A stretch of 64,000 nt of DNA from contig OX637342.1 of assembly GCA_951799405.1 (NCBI GenBank), positions 682,001 through 746,000 on the forward strand, in the 5' to 3' direction. Positions 62,908 to 64,000 of the stretch are shown one piece after another. Below the pieces are notes generated by a model that was given only the letters and a program-made list of their open reading frames with translations, did no database searches and was not told where the DNA came from. Position numbers and translations under genes: made by a program. This stretch comes from Agapetus fuscipes (taxonomy: Eukaryota > Arthropoda > Insecta > Trichoptera > Glossosomatidae). Within the stretch, counting starts at the first letter, position 1. Every line of letters begins with the position of its first letter.

Positions 62908-64000
62908 ACAAACAATGGATAACATTTGACTGTATAAAAACAAAAAATACATAAAAAATAATGAAACCATACTAGGAACTGTAGATTATAAAGTATATTT
63001 AGTGAAGTTGATGTAATGTGAGTCGTCTGAAAGATGATTTATAGAGGTTATTAGCCTACCTGAATTGCATCAACAAAGCCTGGAATACCAGGAGGTATCG
63101 AAAAATCAATCTTATGCGGTATAATTCCATAATATCTACTGAGACCACGACTGATCCTGTGTATTGCAAACCTTCCATTCTGGGAACAGGGGAAATTTCA
63201 GTCGTTCAAATAATTATGAGAAACATAATATTTGAATGGTTGATTAAAAAAAACACTAAATACCATAGTGGTCAATCGAAGACAAAGAAAAATACGAATA
63301 CGCACATGTTACAAAATTCGTCACACATTGACACATTGGTCTTGGATCTTGGAGCGAGAAATGTTTACAACCGCTGGTTGGAGCTACGGCGCAGGGAGAG
63401 AGAAGAAGAAGAAAAGATCAAACCATATTCTCTTTAATTTTGCTAAAACAATACTAACCAAATAACTTTTATTCAATTGATGTTTGATTATCTACTGTTT
63501 AATTGAGCTGTTATTATTGTACTTGTCTTTGAAATAAATTCATCTGCATTAACTGGCGTCAAAATTAAATAAACGAATCTCGCGGTAGTTTTGTCAGTAA
63601 TAAAATCAAATGCGCTGCTACGCGAACGCAAAGTCGTGTATAATTCGGCATCATAACCTTTGGGTTAGTTAATTAAATTCATTAAAATATTATTAAGCTA
63701 GGCACACCTGTATTCATCCTCACCATCATTAAAGAATTTGGGTCCACCACGAAGATAGGTTTGAGACAGTAAAACAAAAAATCACACAACGTTCTGTCTC
63801 TACCTATCGCACAACAAGGGGTCATAACCGTAAAATAGACGATCACACAAATGCATAAAGATTATTGGCCATAATCTTATAATTTTCACCTAAGAGTGAA
63901 TTGACCGGTTCACTCCAGTTGAACCGTGAAGAAGGATTGTTCCGTTCTCCGAAGGGAGTTTTCCCATAGGTCGGTTTCATTTAAGCTGAGCCGTGTCCGT
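62908..64000. other. No recognised feature
   Basis: The 107-codon ORF at 63114-63437 ends in a charged stretch (LELRRREREEEEK) that loosely resembles the end of some LINE proteins. I cannot support a call. The last 150 bp are less AT-rich and unassigned. Confidence 0.4.

Noticed and set aside
63114..63437. Possible coding exon of 107 codons
   Set aside because: No recognisable domain; the charged end is weakly LINE-like but not enough for a call.
1..64000. CRISPR array or bacterial operon
   Set aside because: No regularly spaced identical repeats with unique spacers; the DNA is clearly eukaryotic.

Overview
The window is AT-rich animal DNA, most likely from an arthropod and probably an insect. 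It has no operons, it carries many tRNA-derived SINEs, and it holds BEL/Pao, RTE-like and CR1/L2-like retrotransposon pieces plus small inverted-repeat DNA transposons. I found no host gene, rRNA, functional tRNA or CRISPR array. Nearly everything recognisable is mobile DNA, much of it nested. Repeat family names (R1, R2, SINE1-4, B, C) are mine, built by comparing copies inside this window. All comparisons were by eye, so ends may be off by a few bases.

The only long intact genes are two 1708/1712-codon gag-pol ORFs (44052-49178 and 50148-55286). They belong to two nearly identical BEL/Pao LTR retrotransposons in tandem that share the middle one of three 407-bp LTRs. The array starts with a piece of a third pol 3' end (42883-43204), ends a few bases into another internal region (55813-55838), and splits a SINE1 copy in two.

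A second autonomous-type element lies at 38336-40865. It is a 2.5-kb DNA transposon with 12-bp perfect termini, longer imperfect inverted repeats and a perfect 8-bp target duplication. It sits inside a SINE whose two halves rejoin cleanly. On the minus strand it carries a broken gene for a large, poorly characterised protein family that I recall from many arthropod genomes. This is the most interesting object in the window because it ties that family to a defined transposon.

Region by region: 0-17 kb holds R1 copies, SINE4, two hAT-type non-autonomous elements and LINE remnants. 17-27 kb holds 5'-truncated LINEs (one with a 14-bp target duplication), CR1/L2-like tails and R1/R2 copies. 27-38 kb holds a dimeric SINE cluster, fold-back elements and nested R1/R2. 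38-56 kb holds the DNA transposon and the BEL/Pao array. 56-64 kb holds SINE and R1 copies and a Harbinger-like element.

R1 (about 250 bp, some 28 copies) ends in GATTA-type tails and seems to share its 3' end with an RTE-like LINE. R2 (about 260 bp, 9 copies) is a MITE whose copies lie both inside and around R1 copies. These nestings give a relative order of activity.
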